Assembly (NCBI GenBank): GCA_964579325.1
Contig: CAZOHN010000006.1
Span: forward strand, 1-45,267
Length of the DNA stretch: 45,267 nt
Reading direction: 5' to 3'
Source: CAZOHN01 sp964579325
Lineage (GTDB): Bacteria; Pseudomonadota; Alphaproteobacteria; Rhodobacterales; Rhodobacteraceae
In this document: in pieces, positions 26,015-33,849 of the stretch
Layout of the letters: each line of letters opens with the position of its first letter
Numbering within the stretch: position 1 is the first letter of the stretch
Notes under the pieces: generated by a model
Told to the model about the DNA's origin: nothing
The model's database searches: none
Seen by the model: the letters and a program-made list of their open reading frames with translations, nothing else
Program-made: the position numbers and the translations under genes

Positions 26015-26083
26015 ATGAACTTTTTGAAGGCAGATTTGTTTCTAAGTGTAGTGGTGAGCGGCTTCTCGCCTGTCGACATTTAG
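26015..26083 (+). CDS. Possible 22-residue leader-like ORF
   Basis: ATG preceded by AAAGGGAAAC, encoding a short peptide with a hydrophobic centre (F-L-S-V-V-V-S-G-F). It lies in the 234-bp gap before the CAP-domain gene. No family is known. It may be a leader peptide or chance. Confidence 0.2.
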   Translation: MNFLKADLFLSVVVSGFSPVDI

Positions 26084-26169
26084 CGTCTGGGCGAATAAAT
26101 GCCGTGATCTCGATCCATTAACGCCTTGTTCTTGCGACCTCCTTCACGCTGCCGTGAAGTGGAGTTGCC

Positions 26170-26664
26170 ATGATGAAGTTCCTCCGTCTTGTCCTCCTGT
26201 CCGCCGCGCTTGCCGTGATCCTTCCGGCAGGCGGCGCGCTTGCGGCCTGCAACGTCCCGGCCGGTGCCGCGACGATCAAGCAGGAACTCGGCCACCTCCT
26301 CAACGCTGCCCGCCGCAGTCAGGGCTTGCGGCCGCTGTCACCGTCCTCGGCGCTCGAACGCGCGGCCCAGCGGCAGGCCTGCGACATGGCCGAGAACGGG
26401 GTCGCCTCGCACCGAGGGTCTGACGGTTCCGACCCGCGCAACCGCGTCCGGGCGACTGGCTACTGCACTCGGATCACAGCCGAGAATATCGCCTGGGGCC
26501 AGCGTTCGGCCACTTCGGCGGTAAACTGGTGGATGAACTCACAAAGCCACCGCAAGAACATCCTTCTGGACCGGATCGACTCCTTCGGTGTCGCCGTCGC
26601 ACAGCCTGATGCCCGTGTCGGCGGTGGCCCGCGCTGGGTGATGGTCCTCGCGCGGAGCTGCTGA
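26170..26664 (+). CDS. Exported CAP-domain (SCP/PR1-like) protein
   Basis: 164 residues. A signal peptide (about 1-25, G-A-L-A-A) is followed by a single CAP domain: L-L-N-A-A-R-R-S-Q-G-L-R-P-L, then A-Q-R-Q-A-C-D-M-A-E-N-G-V-A-S-H, A-E-N-I-A-W-G, and W-W-M-N-S-Q-S-H-R-K-N-I-L. The His of S-H-R and the Glu of A-E-N-I are the conserved cavity residues. GGAG precedes the ATG. Bacterial CAP proteins are secreted and mostly uncharacterised. It is convergent with the Anbu gene (7-bp gap). Confidence 0.92.
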   Translation: MMKFLRLVLLSAALAVILPAGGALAACNVPAGAATIKQELGHLLNAARRSQGLRPLSPSSALERAAQRQACDMAENGVASHRGSDGSDPRNRVRATGYCTRITAENIAWGQRSATSAVNWWMNSQSHRKNILLDRIDSFGVAVAQPDARVGGGPRWVMVLARSC

Positions 26665-26671
26665 GCGGCTA

Positions 26672-27409
26672 TCAGTACTCGAAACTGTAGGGTGGCAGGC
26701 TGTCGAACGCACCGCGCAGCGCGTCTCCCCAACCCTTCGAGAGCGTCTGGAAGTAGGGATCGTCGGCCCCGATCCGTCCCCGTTCGGTGGGCGCATAACT
26801 GTCGCGCTGATAGACGAGGTAGTCGATCGGCAACCCCACCGACAGGTTCGCCTTGATCGTGGAGTCGAATGACAGCAGCAGAAGCTTGATCGCGTCCTCG
26901 AAGCTCATGTCGGGCGTGAAGGCCCGCACGAGAATAGGACGGCCGTATTTCGTTTCGCCGATCTGGAAGAACGGCGTATCGCCCGACGCCTCGATGAAGT
27001 TGCCTTCAGGGTAGACGAGGAACAGCCGCGGCTCGCCCGGGTTCACCTGCCCGCCAACAATCAATGTGGCATTGAATGCCGAGTCCGCCCTCTGGCCGGC
27101 CGAGGCGTGCGACTTGATCACTTCCTTCAGCGTCTCGCCCACCATCCGCGCGACCTGGAACATCGACGGCTCGGCGAGGATGGAAGGTGCGCGTTCGCTC
27201 ACCGCTTTCGACCGCTCGTCGAGGAGGCTGACCACCGCCTGCGTCGTGGCAAGATTGCCCGCCGAGAGGATCGTGACGAAACGCTCACCCGGCTCGCACC
27301 ATGTGTGCATCTTGCGGAACACCGACACGTTGTCGACCCCGGCATTGGTGCGGGTGTCGGACATGAACACGAGGCCGCGGTTCATGCGCAGGGCGACGCA
27401 GTAGGTCAT
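26672..27409 (-). CDS. Anbu, proteasome-like peptidase
   Basis: 245 residues of the Anbu/bacterial proteasome-homologue family. The N-terminus M-T-Y-C-V-A-L gives Thr2 as possible nucleophile after Met removal. G-L-V-F-M-S-D-T-R-T-N-A-G is a family signature, and G-N-L-A-T-T-Q and P-I-L-V-R-A are also conserved. Anbu assembles into open helical rings rather than a closed barrel. AGGAG precedes the start. It is the last gene of the cluster with transglutaminase, alpha-E and ATP-grasp genes, the set typically linked to Anbu and thought to make and trim a peptide-like product. Confidence 0.94.
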   Translation of the reverse strand: MTYCVALRMNRGLVFMSDTRTNAGVDNVSVFRKMHTWCEPGERFVTILSAGNLATTQAVVSLLDERSKAVSERAPSILAEPSMFQVARMVGETLKEVIKSHASAGQRADSAFNATLIVGGQVNPGEPRLFLVYPEGNFIEASGDTPFFQIGETKYGRPILVRAFTPDMSFEDAIKLLLLSFDSTIKANLSVGLPIDYLVYQRDSYAPTERGRIGADDPYFQTLSKGWGDALRGAFDSLPPYSFEY

Positions 27410-27433
27410 TGCTGGAGGACTCCTTCGTCCCGA

Positions 27434-28237
27434 TTACTGCTGCACCTGTATGTCGACCGCAAGGCTCTCCTCGCCGTGGTCGCCGAAGCGCAGTCCCCGG
27501 ATCGGTGCCGCCTCGCTGTAATCGAGCCCGGTTGCCAGCTTCACATAGCGATCGTCCGGCGAGATTCCGTTGGAGACATCGAAGCCGACCCAGCCCAGCC
27601 CCTCGACATGGGCCTCGGCCCAGGCATGGCTTGCATCCTGCTGAGCCCTGTCGTCCATCAGCAGGTAACCTGAGACATACCGGGCCGGGACACCCATCGC
27701 GCGCGCCGCGGCAACGAAGACATGCGCGTGGTCCTGACAGACACCGAAGCCCCGTTCGAGCGCCAGTTCGGCCGAGGTCCCGGCATCGGTCCTGCCGGTC
27801 CGGTACTCGATCGCCTCGACAATCCGGGTCGAGAGCGCGTGGAGACGGGCCACCGGATCGGGTTCGTCCTGCGCCAGCCCGCGGATCAGGCGGCGGGTCA
27901 GCGCACCTGCACGCGTCAGGTCGGTGTGACGCTCGAACAACCACAGCGGGGAAAAGCCCCTGTGTCGCCCCATCATGCCGGTGAGGTCCACGGTCTCGAC
28001 CTCTCCTTCGCTCGTCACGACGATCTCGTGGCCGTCGCCCTCGAACGAGATCAGCATTGCGCGGTTCAGGTGGTGGTCTTCGAAAGTGAGTTCCTCGCGT
28101 CCGCCCTCCAGTCGCGTCGCCCAGTTCAGCACGGTCTGCCCCGGCTCTGTCCTTGGGCACAGGCGCGCCTCCTGCAGGCCGTAACTCAATGGGCGCTGGT
28201 AGGCGTAGCGCGTGCGATGGAGGATCCTGAGGCGCAT
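27434..28237 (-). CDS. Transglutaminase-like cysteine peptidase
   Basis: 267 residues. An N-terminal beta domain (M-R-L-R-I-L-H-R-T-R-Y-A-Y) is followed by a transglutaminase core with Cys in G-F-G-V-C-Q-D-H-A-H, His in S-H-A-W-A-E-A-H-V, and Asp in W-V-G-F-D-V-S-N, a complete triad. R-Y-V-S-G-Y-L is also typical. It lies 24 bp before Anbu and 8 bp after the alpha-E gene. In this cluster it probably hydrolyses or remodels amide bonds made by the ATP-grasp protein. Confidence 0.93.
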   Translation of the reverse strand: MRLRILHRTRYAYQRPLSYGLQEARLCPRTEPGQTVLNWATRLEGGREELTFEDHHLNRAMLISFEGDGHEIVVTSEGEVETVDLTGMMGRHRGFSPLWLFERHTDLTRAGALTRRLIRGLAQDEPDPVARLHALSTRIVEAIEYRTGRTDAGTSAELALERGFGVCQDHAHVFVAAARAMGVPARYVSGYLLMDDRAQQDASHAWAEAHVEGLGWVGFDVSNGISPDDRYVKLATGLDYSEAAPIRGLRFGDHGEESLAVDIQVQQ

Positions 28238-28245
28238 GGCGTCCG

Positions 28246-29187
28246 TCAGCCGTAGAACCGGTAGTCAAGCTCGATCTGCGAGCCGAGTTCCGAGTTTGCC
28301 TTCAGGAAATCCATGATGAACTCGTGCAGACCGTTGTCGAAGATCGAGTCGACGGTGCACTCCGTGACCATCATGCGCAACCGCTCGATGTGGTCATTCG
28401 AGGGTAGTCGCGCGCCATATTGCTTGGCGAGGTAGGACAGGTTGCCCGACATCTTCGAGACGCAGAAGGCGAGGCTTCGAGGCATCCGCCCGTCGAGGAT
28501 CAGGAAATCCGCGATCCCGCGCGGCGTGATCTCGCCCCCCGTGAGCCACCGCAGGGCCCGGTCTCCCGCCGCCGCCCGCAACACGGTTTCCCACTGCACA
28601 TTGTCGAGCGAGGAGCCCACGTAGGTCACGGAAGGCAGAAGCACGTAGTACTTCACGTCCAGGATACGTGCGGTGTTGTCGGCGCGTTCCAGGAAGGTCC
28701 CGATCCGGGCGAAGTCGAACACATCGTTGCGCAGCATCGAGCCGTGCAGCGCACCCGTGACCAGTTCGCTCTGCCTGCGGATCAGGTCCAGGACTGCAGG
28801 CAGGTCCTGCTCTCGCACCGGGCGGCGCAGCGCGTCCTTGAGGACCATCCAGCTTTCGTTGACCGCCTCCCAGACCTCGCGCGTCAGAGCCGTCCGCACC
28901 AGCCGAGCGTTCGAGCGGGCGGTGTCGATGCAGGACAGGACGGACGAGGAATTCTCCCGGTCGCGCAGCAGGAAGTCGACCACCTGAGGCCCGGTGAAGG
29001 TGCTGTACTTGGCGAGGTAGGTCCAGCGCGCACCGGCAGTGTCGATAACCCCAGCCCATTCGTCCTGCGGCCCGCCGGGCCGGGTAAGCGCAATCCGAAA
29101 TCCGGTATCGATCAGGCGCGCGGTGTTCTCCGTGCGCTCGAGGTAGCGGAACATCCAGAACAGGCCGCCAGCGGTCTTGCCGAGCAT
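28246..29187 (-). CDS. Alpha-E domain protein
   Basis: 313 residues, mostly alpha-helical, with the family opening M-L-G-K-T-A-G-G-L-F-W-M-F-R-Y-L-E-R-T-E-N-T-A-R-L. The ATG overlaps the ATP-grasp stop (TGATG), with GGAGGAG just upstream. Alpha-E proteins accompany the circularly permuted ATP-grasp and transglutaminase and may form part of a peptide-ligating complex; no activity is established. A GTG one codon upstream is an alternative start. Confidence 0.92.
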   Translation of the reverse strand: MLGKTAGGLFWMFRYLERTENTARLIDTGFRIALTRPGGPQDEWAGVIDTAGARWTYLAKYSTFTGPQVVDFLLRDRENSSSVLSCIDTARSNARLVRTALTREVWEAVNESWMVLKDALRRPVREQDLPAVLDLIRRQSELVTGALHGSMLRNDVFDFARIGTFLERADNTARILDVKYYVLLPSVTYVGSSLDNVQWETVLRAAAGDRALRWLTGGEITPRGIADFLILDGRMPRSLAFCVSKMSGNLSYLAKQYGARLPSNDHIERLRMMVTECTVDSIFDNGLHEFIMDFLKANSELGSQIELDYRFYG

Positions 29188-30614
29188 CACTCCTCCAGCA
29201 CCCAGGTATCCTTGGTGCCGCCCCCTTGCGAGGAGTTCACCACGAGCGAGCCACGCTTGAGCGCCACACGGGTCAGTCCGCCAGGCACGAGGTCGATCTT
29301 GTCCGGCGAGACCAGCACGTACGGCCGAAGGTCGACGTGCCGCGGTGCGAGCCCAGCGTTCGTCAGGATCGGCACGGTCGAGAGTGCCAGCGTTGGCTGC
29401 GCAATGTAGTTCGAAGGTCGCGCAATGAGCTTGTCGCGGAACGCAGCCAGTTCGCGCTTCGAGGCTGCCGGCCCGACGAGCATCCCGTATCCGCCAGACC
29501 CGTGCACTTCCTTGACCACGAGTTCTGCGAGGTGATCGAGTACATAGGCAAGGTCATCCATGTCCGAGCAGCGCCAGGTCGGCACGTTCTTCAGGATCGC
29601 CTTCTCGCCGGTGTAGAACTCCACGATGTCCGGCATGTAGCTGTAGATCGCCTTGTCGTCGGAAATTCCTGTGCCCGGTGCATTCGCGATGGTGATTCCG
29701 CCTGCGCGGTAGACGTCGAAGATGCCCGGCACGCCAAGCAGAGAATCCGGGTTGAACGTGAGCGGGTCGAGGTATTCGTCGTCCACCCGCCGGTAGAGCA
29801 CGTCGATGGGCTGATACCCACGGGTTGTCCGCATCGCGATCCGGCCGTCCACCACGCGCAGGTCCGAGCCTTCGACAAGCTCGGCCCCCATGTTGTCGGC
29901 GAGGAACGAATGCTCGAAGTAGGCAGAGTTGTGGATGCCGGGCGTCAGCACCGCCACTACCGGCTTGCCGGTGCAGGCCGCGGGCGCGGACCCGGCGAGC
30001 GAACGCCGCAGGCGGGTAGGGTAGTCGGACACAGGCTTCACACGAACGCGCGTGAACAGCTCTGGAAACATCTGGAGCATCGTCTCGCGGTTCTCGAGCA
30101 TGTAGCTCACGCCCGAAGGCGTTCGCGCGTTGTCCTCGAGCACGTAGAATTCGTCCTCGCCGGTCCGCACAAGGTCGACCCCGACGATATGGGTGTAGAC
30201 GCCCCCCGGCGGCTTGACCCCGATCATCTGCGGCAGGAAGGCGTCGTTCTTCGCGATAAGCTCGGTCGGAATGCGGCCTGCGCGCAGGATCTCCTGCCGG
30301 TGGTAGATGTCGTGCAGGAAGGCGTTGATGGCCCGCACCCGCTGCTCGATCCCGCGTGAAAGGCGCGACCACTCGCGGCCCGAGATGATGCGGGGCACGA
30401 TGTCGAAGGGGATCAGCCGCTCGTCTGCCTCGGCCGCGCCGTAGACGTTGAAGGTGATGCCGACGCGGCGGAAGAACCGCTCGGCTTCGTCGGACTTGCG
30501 GCGCAGGTGCCCGAAGTCCTCGCCGGTCAACCAGTCGCAATAGCCCGCATAAGGCGTGCGCGGCGTCTCGCCTGCGCCGTGCATTTCGTCGAAGAAGCGC
30601 GGTGTCTCACTCAT
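29187..30614 (-). CDS. Circularly permuted ATP-grasp protein (type 2)
   Basis: 475 residues, the normal family size. Recognisable parts include Y-V-L-E-D-N-A-R-T-P-S-G-V-S-Y-M-L-E-N-R (metal and ATP site), I-H-N-S-A-Y-F-E-H-S-F-L-A, V-D-V-L-Y-R-R-V-D-D-E-Y-L-D-P, and V-V-K-E-V-H-G-S-G-G-Y-G-M near the C-terminus. ATP-grasp enzymes form amide bonds through acyl phosphates. I chose ATG 30614. It starts the four-gene Anbu cluster. Confidence 0.94.
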   Translation of the reverse strand: MSETPRFFDEMHGAGETPRTPYAGYCDWLTGEDFGHLRRKSDEAERFFRRVGITFNVYGAAEADERLIPFDIVPRIISGREWSRLSRGIEQRVRAINAFLHDIYHRQEILRAGRIPTELIAKNDAFLPQMIGVKPPGGVYTHIVGVDLVRTGEDEFYVLEDNARTPSGVSYMLENRETMLQMFPELFTRVRVKPVSDYPTRLRRSLAGSAPAACTGKPVVAVLTPGIHNSAYFEHSFLADNMGAELVEGSDLRVVDGRIAMRTTRGYQPIDVLYRRVDDEYLDPLTFNPDSLLGVPGIFDVYRAGGITIANAPGTGISDDKAIYSYMPDIVEFYTGEKAILKNVPTWRCSDMDDLAYVLDHLAELVVKEVHGSGGYGMLVGPAASKRELAAFRDKLIARPSNYIAQPTLALSTVPILTNAGLAPRHVDLRPYVLVSPDKIDLVPGGLTRVALKRGSLVVNSSQGGGTKDTWVLEE

Positions 30615-30715
30615 GGGGTCGACGTTAATCCCTCGCCTTGGCGCCGCAACGGTATCGCGCATCCCAGCGGCAGAAGCGCCGCGATCTTCGCATGATTCGA
30701 GGGCGGATCGCCCAA

Positions 30716-31174
30716 TTATCGGGCAGGTGCGCGATCGGCACTGTCGAGCCAGATCGTCACCGGTCCGTCGTTGACCAGCGCGACCTCCATGTCGGCGCCG
30801 AACCTGCCCTGTGCGACGGGGATACCCAGCCCGCGAAACGCCGCCGCCGTCGCCTCGTAAAGCCGCTCGCCCGTTGCCGGATCGGCGGCGTAGGAGAAGC
30901 CGGGACGGTTCCCACGTGAGGTGTCCGCGGCCAGCGTGAACTGGCTCACGACTAGCGCCGCGCCACCCATGTCGACCAGTGACCGGTTCATCTTGTCCGC
31001 CTCGTCCCTGAAGATGCGAAGCTTCGCGATCCGTGACGCCATCGCCGCTGCCTCCGCCTCGGTGTCGCCCTGCATCGCGCAGACGAGGATCAGCAGGCCC
31101 GGGCCGATCTCGCCGATCCGTTCGCCTGCCACCGTGACGGTAGCCTGCGTGACGCGCTGGATGAGGGCTCTCAC
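30716..31174 (-). CDS. dtd: D-aminoacyl-tRNA deacylase
   Basis: 152 residues. It starts at GTG 31174, overlapping the sugar kinase stop by 4 bp, which gives the canonical N-terminus M-R-A-L-I-Q-R-V. Key motifs are S-Q-F-T-L (about 78) and N-D-G-P-V-T near the C-terminus, which holds the cross-subunit Gly-cisPro pair. The enzyme removes D-amino acids (and glycine from tRNA-Ala) as a proofreading step in the cytoplasm. Confidence 0.95.
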   Translation of the reverse strand: MRALIQRVTQATVTVAGERIGEIGPGLLILVCAMQGDTEAEAAAMASRIAKLRIFRDEADKMNRSLVDMGGAALVVSQFTLAADTSRGNRPGFSYAADPATGERLYEATAAAFRGLGIPVAQGRFGADMEVALVNDGPVTIWLDSADRAPAR

Positions 31175-32088
31175 AACTCGCTGCCCCAAGGCGGGTTTGC
31201 GCCCGAACGGCTCACCGTTACCGCCGCCGCACGGGTCCCAAGCGACAGCCCCGCCCGAAGTGTCGCCTCGTCGAGTGTCGCAACTGCCGATTTGGTCAGC
31301 GCCCCGGCATCGCCAAGCGCCGCAAGAAAGCCGGCGTTGAACGTGTCGCCTGCGCCTACCGTGTCTGCGACGGTCACCTTCGGGGCCTCGACCGATACTT
31401 CGCCGCGCGACGTCACGGCCCGCGCGCCCTTTGCCCCCTCGGTGATCAGCACCACCTTCGCCCCCATCGCCAGCACCTCCCGCGCCAGGCTACCAATCTC
31501 GCCCTTGCCCAGAAGCCAGTGCAGGTCTTCGTCCGAGAGCTTCACGATGTCGGCCATCGCGATCATCCGGCCGATGCGCGCGCGGTAGGCGGGTTCGTCG
31601 CTGATGAAGCCGGGGCGGATGTTGGGGTCGATCATCGTTACCCGACCTGCAGCTTCGCGCGCCATCAGGGCCTCGTAGGCCGCACCACAAGGTTCAACGG
31701 GCAGGCTGATGCCGCCGAAGAATACCGCCTGCACGGCTTTCGGCAGCATGGGAAGATCGGCCGGTGTCAGCATCCGGCCGGCCGTATTCTCGTCATAGAA
31801 AGCGTATTTGGCATGTCCGTTGACCAGGGTCACGAAGGCCAGCGTGGTCGGCCGCGCTGAACGGTGCGCAAGGCTCTCGACATGCGAGTCCGCCAGCGCC
31901 CGGGACAGTATCTCGCCGAACAGGTCGGTCGAGATGCCGCTGAAGAATCCGACCTTCGCGCCGAGTCGGCCCAGAGCGATCGCGGTGTTGAATACGGCGC
32001 CTCCCGGATACGGCGCGAAGGCCGCTTCCTGCCGCGTCGTCTCGCGGGGGAGCATGTCGATCAGGGCTTCGCCGGCGCAGAGGATCAT
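31171..32088 (-). CDS. PfkB-family carbohydrate kinase (fructokinase-like)
   Basis: 305 residues. The N-terminal G-G-A-V-F-N-T-A-I-A-L-G-R-L-G motif and C-terminal D-T-V-G-A-G-D-T-F-N-A-G-F signature (catalytic Asp in G-A-G-D) define the ribokinase/PfkB fold. The sequence most resembles fructokinases, but the sugar specificity cannot be fixed. Its start is divergent from the Hsp20 gene (153-bp interval holding an FnrL-type box). Confidence 0.92.
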   Translation of the reverse strand: MILCAGEALIDMLPRETTRQEAAFAPYPGGAVFNTAIALGRLGAKVGFFSGISTDLFGEILSRALADSHVESLAHRSARPTTLAFVTLVNGHAKYAFYDENTAGRMLTPADLPMLPKAVQAVFFGGISLPVEPCGAAYEALMAREAAGRVTMIDPNIRPGFISDEPAYRARIGRMIAMADIVKLSDEDLHWLLGKGEIGSLAREVLAMGAKVVLITEGAKGARAVTSRGEVSVEAPKVTVADTVGAGDTFNAGFLAALGDAGALTKSAVATLDEATLRAGLSLGTRAAAVTVSRSGANPPWGSEL

Positions 32089-32158
32089 TTCGGGGCCTCG
32101 TGGGTTTTCATTCGCCCCTGCTTATCGGCATGGGCAGTCTCCCGCAACGACGCCCGTC

Positions 32159-32172
32159 TTGACGCAGGTCAA
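32159..32172. promoter_or_regulatory. FnrL-type (FNR/Crp) binding box
   Basis: TTGAC-GCAG-GTCAA is a perfect inverted repeat that fits the FNR consensus TTGAN-N4-NTCAA and closely resembles FnrL boxes known in Rhodobacter. It lies about 70 bp before the Hsp20 start and 71 bp before the sugar kinase start, so either gene could be oxygen-controlled. Confidence 0.7.
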
Positions 32173-32241
32173 GGCTCCTGAGGCCCGACTCGGGAGAGGG
32201 TGTCGGTGTGATGGACCCCGTTCGACCGACAGGAGGAAATC

Positions 32242-32661
32242 ATGGTCGAGAAATCCCATGCCACCGGCTTCTGGCCCTCGCTATATGACCCGCTGCGCAC
32301 CTGGACGTCGAAGGTCGCGGACTGGTTCGCGCCCGCCTCCGAAGCTTCGTCCGACGAAACCGCCTATCGCATCGCGATGGAGGTGCCCGGCGTGGAGGAG
32401 AAGGACATAGAGCTTACCGTCGATGACGGCGTAGTGACGGTGAAGGGCGAGAAGCGCACCGAACGCGAGGAGAAGGGCGAGACCTGGTATTTCAGCGAAC
32501 GCCAGTTCGGCAGCTTCAGCCGCAGCTTCCGGCTGCCTCCCGATGCCGACGAGGCAGGGGTCAAGGCCGGGATCAAGGACGGTGTGCTGACGGTGACGGT
32601 GCCAAAGAAGGGCCCCGAGGCCGCCGCGAAAGCCCGCAAGGTCGAAATCGCGCGCGGCTGA
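32242..32661 (+). CDS. Hsp20-family small heat-shock protein
   Basis: 139 residues. The alpha-crystallin domain spans about 35-130, with E-V-P-G-V-E-E-K-D-I-E-L, F-S-R-S-F-R-L-P and the conserved G-V-L-T-V-T-V-P motif. Short N-terminal arm (W-P-S-L-Y-D-P). AGGAGG precedes the ATG. It is an ATP-independent holdase chaperone. An FnrL-type box upstream suggests low-oxygen induction. It is convergent with the zinc-ribbon gene with a 3-bp gap. Confidence 0.95.
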   Translation: MVEKSHATGFWPSLYDPLRTWTSKVADWFAPASEASSDETAYRIAMEVPGVEEKDIELTVDDGVVTVKGEKRTEREEKGETWYFSERQFGSFSRSFRLPPDADEAGVKAGIKDGVLTVTVPKKGPEAAAKARKVEIARG

Positions 32662-32664
32662 CGC

Positions 32665-33837
32665 TCACCACCCTGATGGCGGCCAGTCGAGTCCACCTTG
32701 CTCGTTGAGGTGGATGCCGTAGGCGACCGCCGCCGCGATCGCCGCTGCAAAGATCACTGCAGCGGCGATCTTCCAGGGCGACCAGGGGCGCTCGCCCTGA
32801 ACTTCGCCGGTCTGGCCGTTGACGATGAAGCGGTAGCTTTTGCCGCGGAACTTGTAGGCTGCCATCCAGATTGGCAGCAGGATGTGCTTGAAGGTTTCGG
32901 CCGAATGGTCGGTGTCGATCCGGTCGATCCGCTGGACGTCGCCACCGATGGCGCGGCGCACGTCCTGCTCAATCACCTGCGCCATGACCTCGCGCGCCGA
33001 GGCGTGGCCCTCGGGCAGGTCGATGGTGTAGCCCTCCGCGCTGAAGCCGGCGAGGAAGTCGGGGCGGTAGGGCTGAAGCCCGCCCATGTCCCAAGGTTGC
33101 AGGCTGTCGACGTAGCGTCGCGGCAGCGCGATGCTGGCCAGCACCACGACGTCGTCGAAATGACGCGACACTTGTCCAGATGCCGGGGTCCAGCGGGTCT
33201 TCTGCACGCGTTCCTGCCGGGTCTCGCTCTTGCCGTTCACGTTCACCCGCACCGTCCGCGTCTCATAGTAATGGACGCCTCGCTGGCCGCGGAAGCGGCT
33301 CGCAGTATCGGCATCGAAGGTCCAGAACGGGGTGTAGATGCCCGTCATCCGCCGCCCCTTGCGCGCATAGCTCCGCACGCCTGAGGGGGCGAACCACAGC
33401 CTTCCCAGCCACCGGCTCAGGGCTGCGCGCGCGCTTTCCTCGGTGATAGCAAAGGGGATCAGTGCCTGCGGCTTGATGTGCCTCTGGGCCCCCGTTCCGA
33501 TGACGACCGGAGAGGCACAGAACGGACATTCGGTCGCATGTACCGCGCCTTCGAATTCGACCTGTGCGCCGCAGCTGGAGCAGTTGAGGACGCGGGATTC
33601 CGCGATCAGCGTCTCGGGCAGGCGGTTGGCGAGGCCAAGCGCCAGGTCGATCTCTTCCATCGCGGCGAGGCGGTCGCGGCCTGCCGGCGCGACCGTCTGG
33701 CGATGCCCGCAGTGATCGCAAACCAGCCCGGCCTCACCCGCCTGACCTGGCGAGAACCTCAGGTCGGCGCCGCACTGCTCGCATGGATAGCGATGTGTCT
33801 CGCCGCCTGCCGGCGGATCTGTCGCCGTGTCGATCAT
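32665..33837 (-). CDS. Zinc-ribbon membrane protein of the SPFH/TelA neighbourhood
   Basis: 390 residues. Two N-terminal CxxC pairs (C-E-Q-C and C-D-H-C) and two more (C-S-S-C, then C-P-F-C) form two zinc ribbons (about 19-46 and 85-108). A central region contains Y-T-P-F-W-T-F-D, and a single membrane helix lies near residues 355-375 (I-A-A-A-V-I-F-A-A-A-I-A-A-A-V). Such proteins are often labelled as primosomal N'-like or TFIIB-type zinc-binding from the ribbon alone. The operon partner is the SPFH protein 12 bp upstream, so a membrane-associated partner role is likely. Confidence 0.85.
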   Translation of the reverse strand: MIDTATDPPAGGETHRYPCEQCGADLRFSPGQAGEAGLVCDHCGHRQTVAPAGRDRLAAMEEIDLALGLANRLPETLIAESRVLNCSSCGAQVEFEGAVHATECPFCASPVVIGTGAQRHIKPQALIPFAITEESARAALSRWLGRLWFAPSGVRSYARKGRRMTGIYTPFWTFDADTASRFRGQRGVHYYETRTVRVNVNGKSETRQERVQKTRWTPASGQVSRHFDDVVVLASIALPRRYVDSLQPWDMGGLQPYRPDFLAGFSAEGYTIDLPEGHASAREVMAQVIEQDVRRAIGGDVQRIDRIDTDHSAETFKHILLPIWMAAYKFRGKSYRFIVNGQTGEVQGERPWSPWKIAAAVIFAAAIAAAVAYGIHLNEQGGLDWPPSGW

Positions 33838-33849
33838 GCCTGCGCCCGG

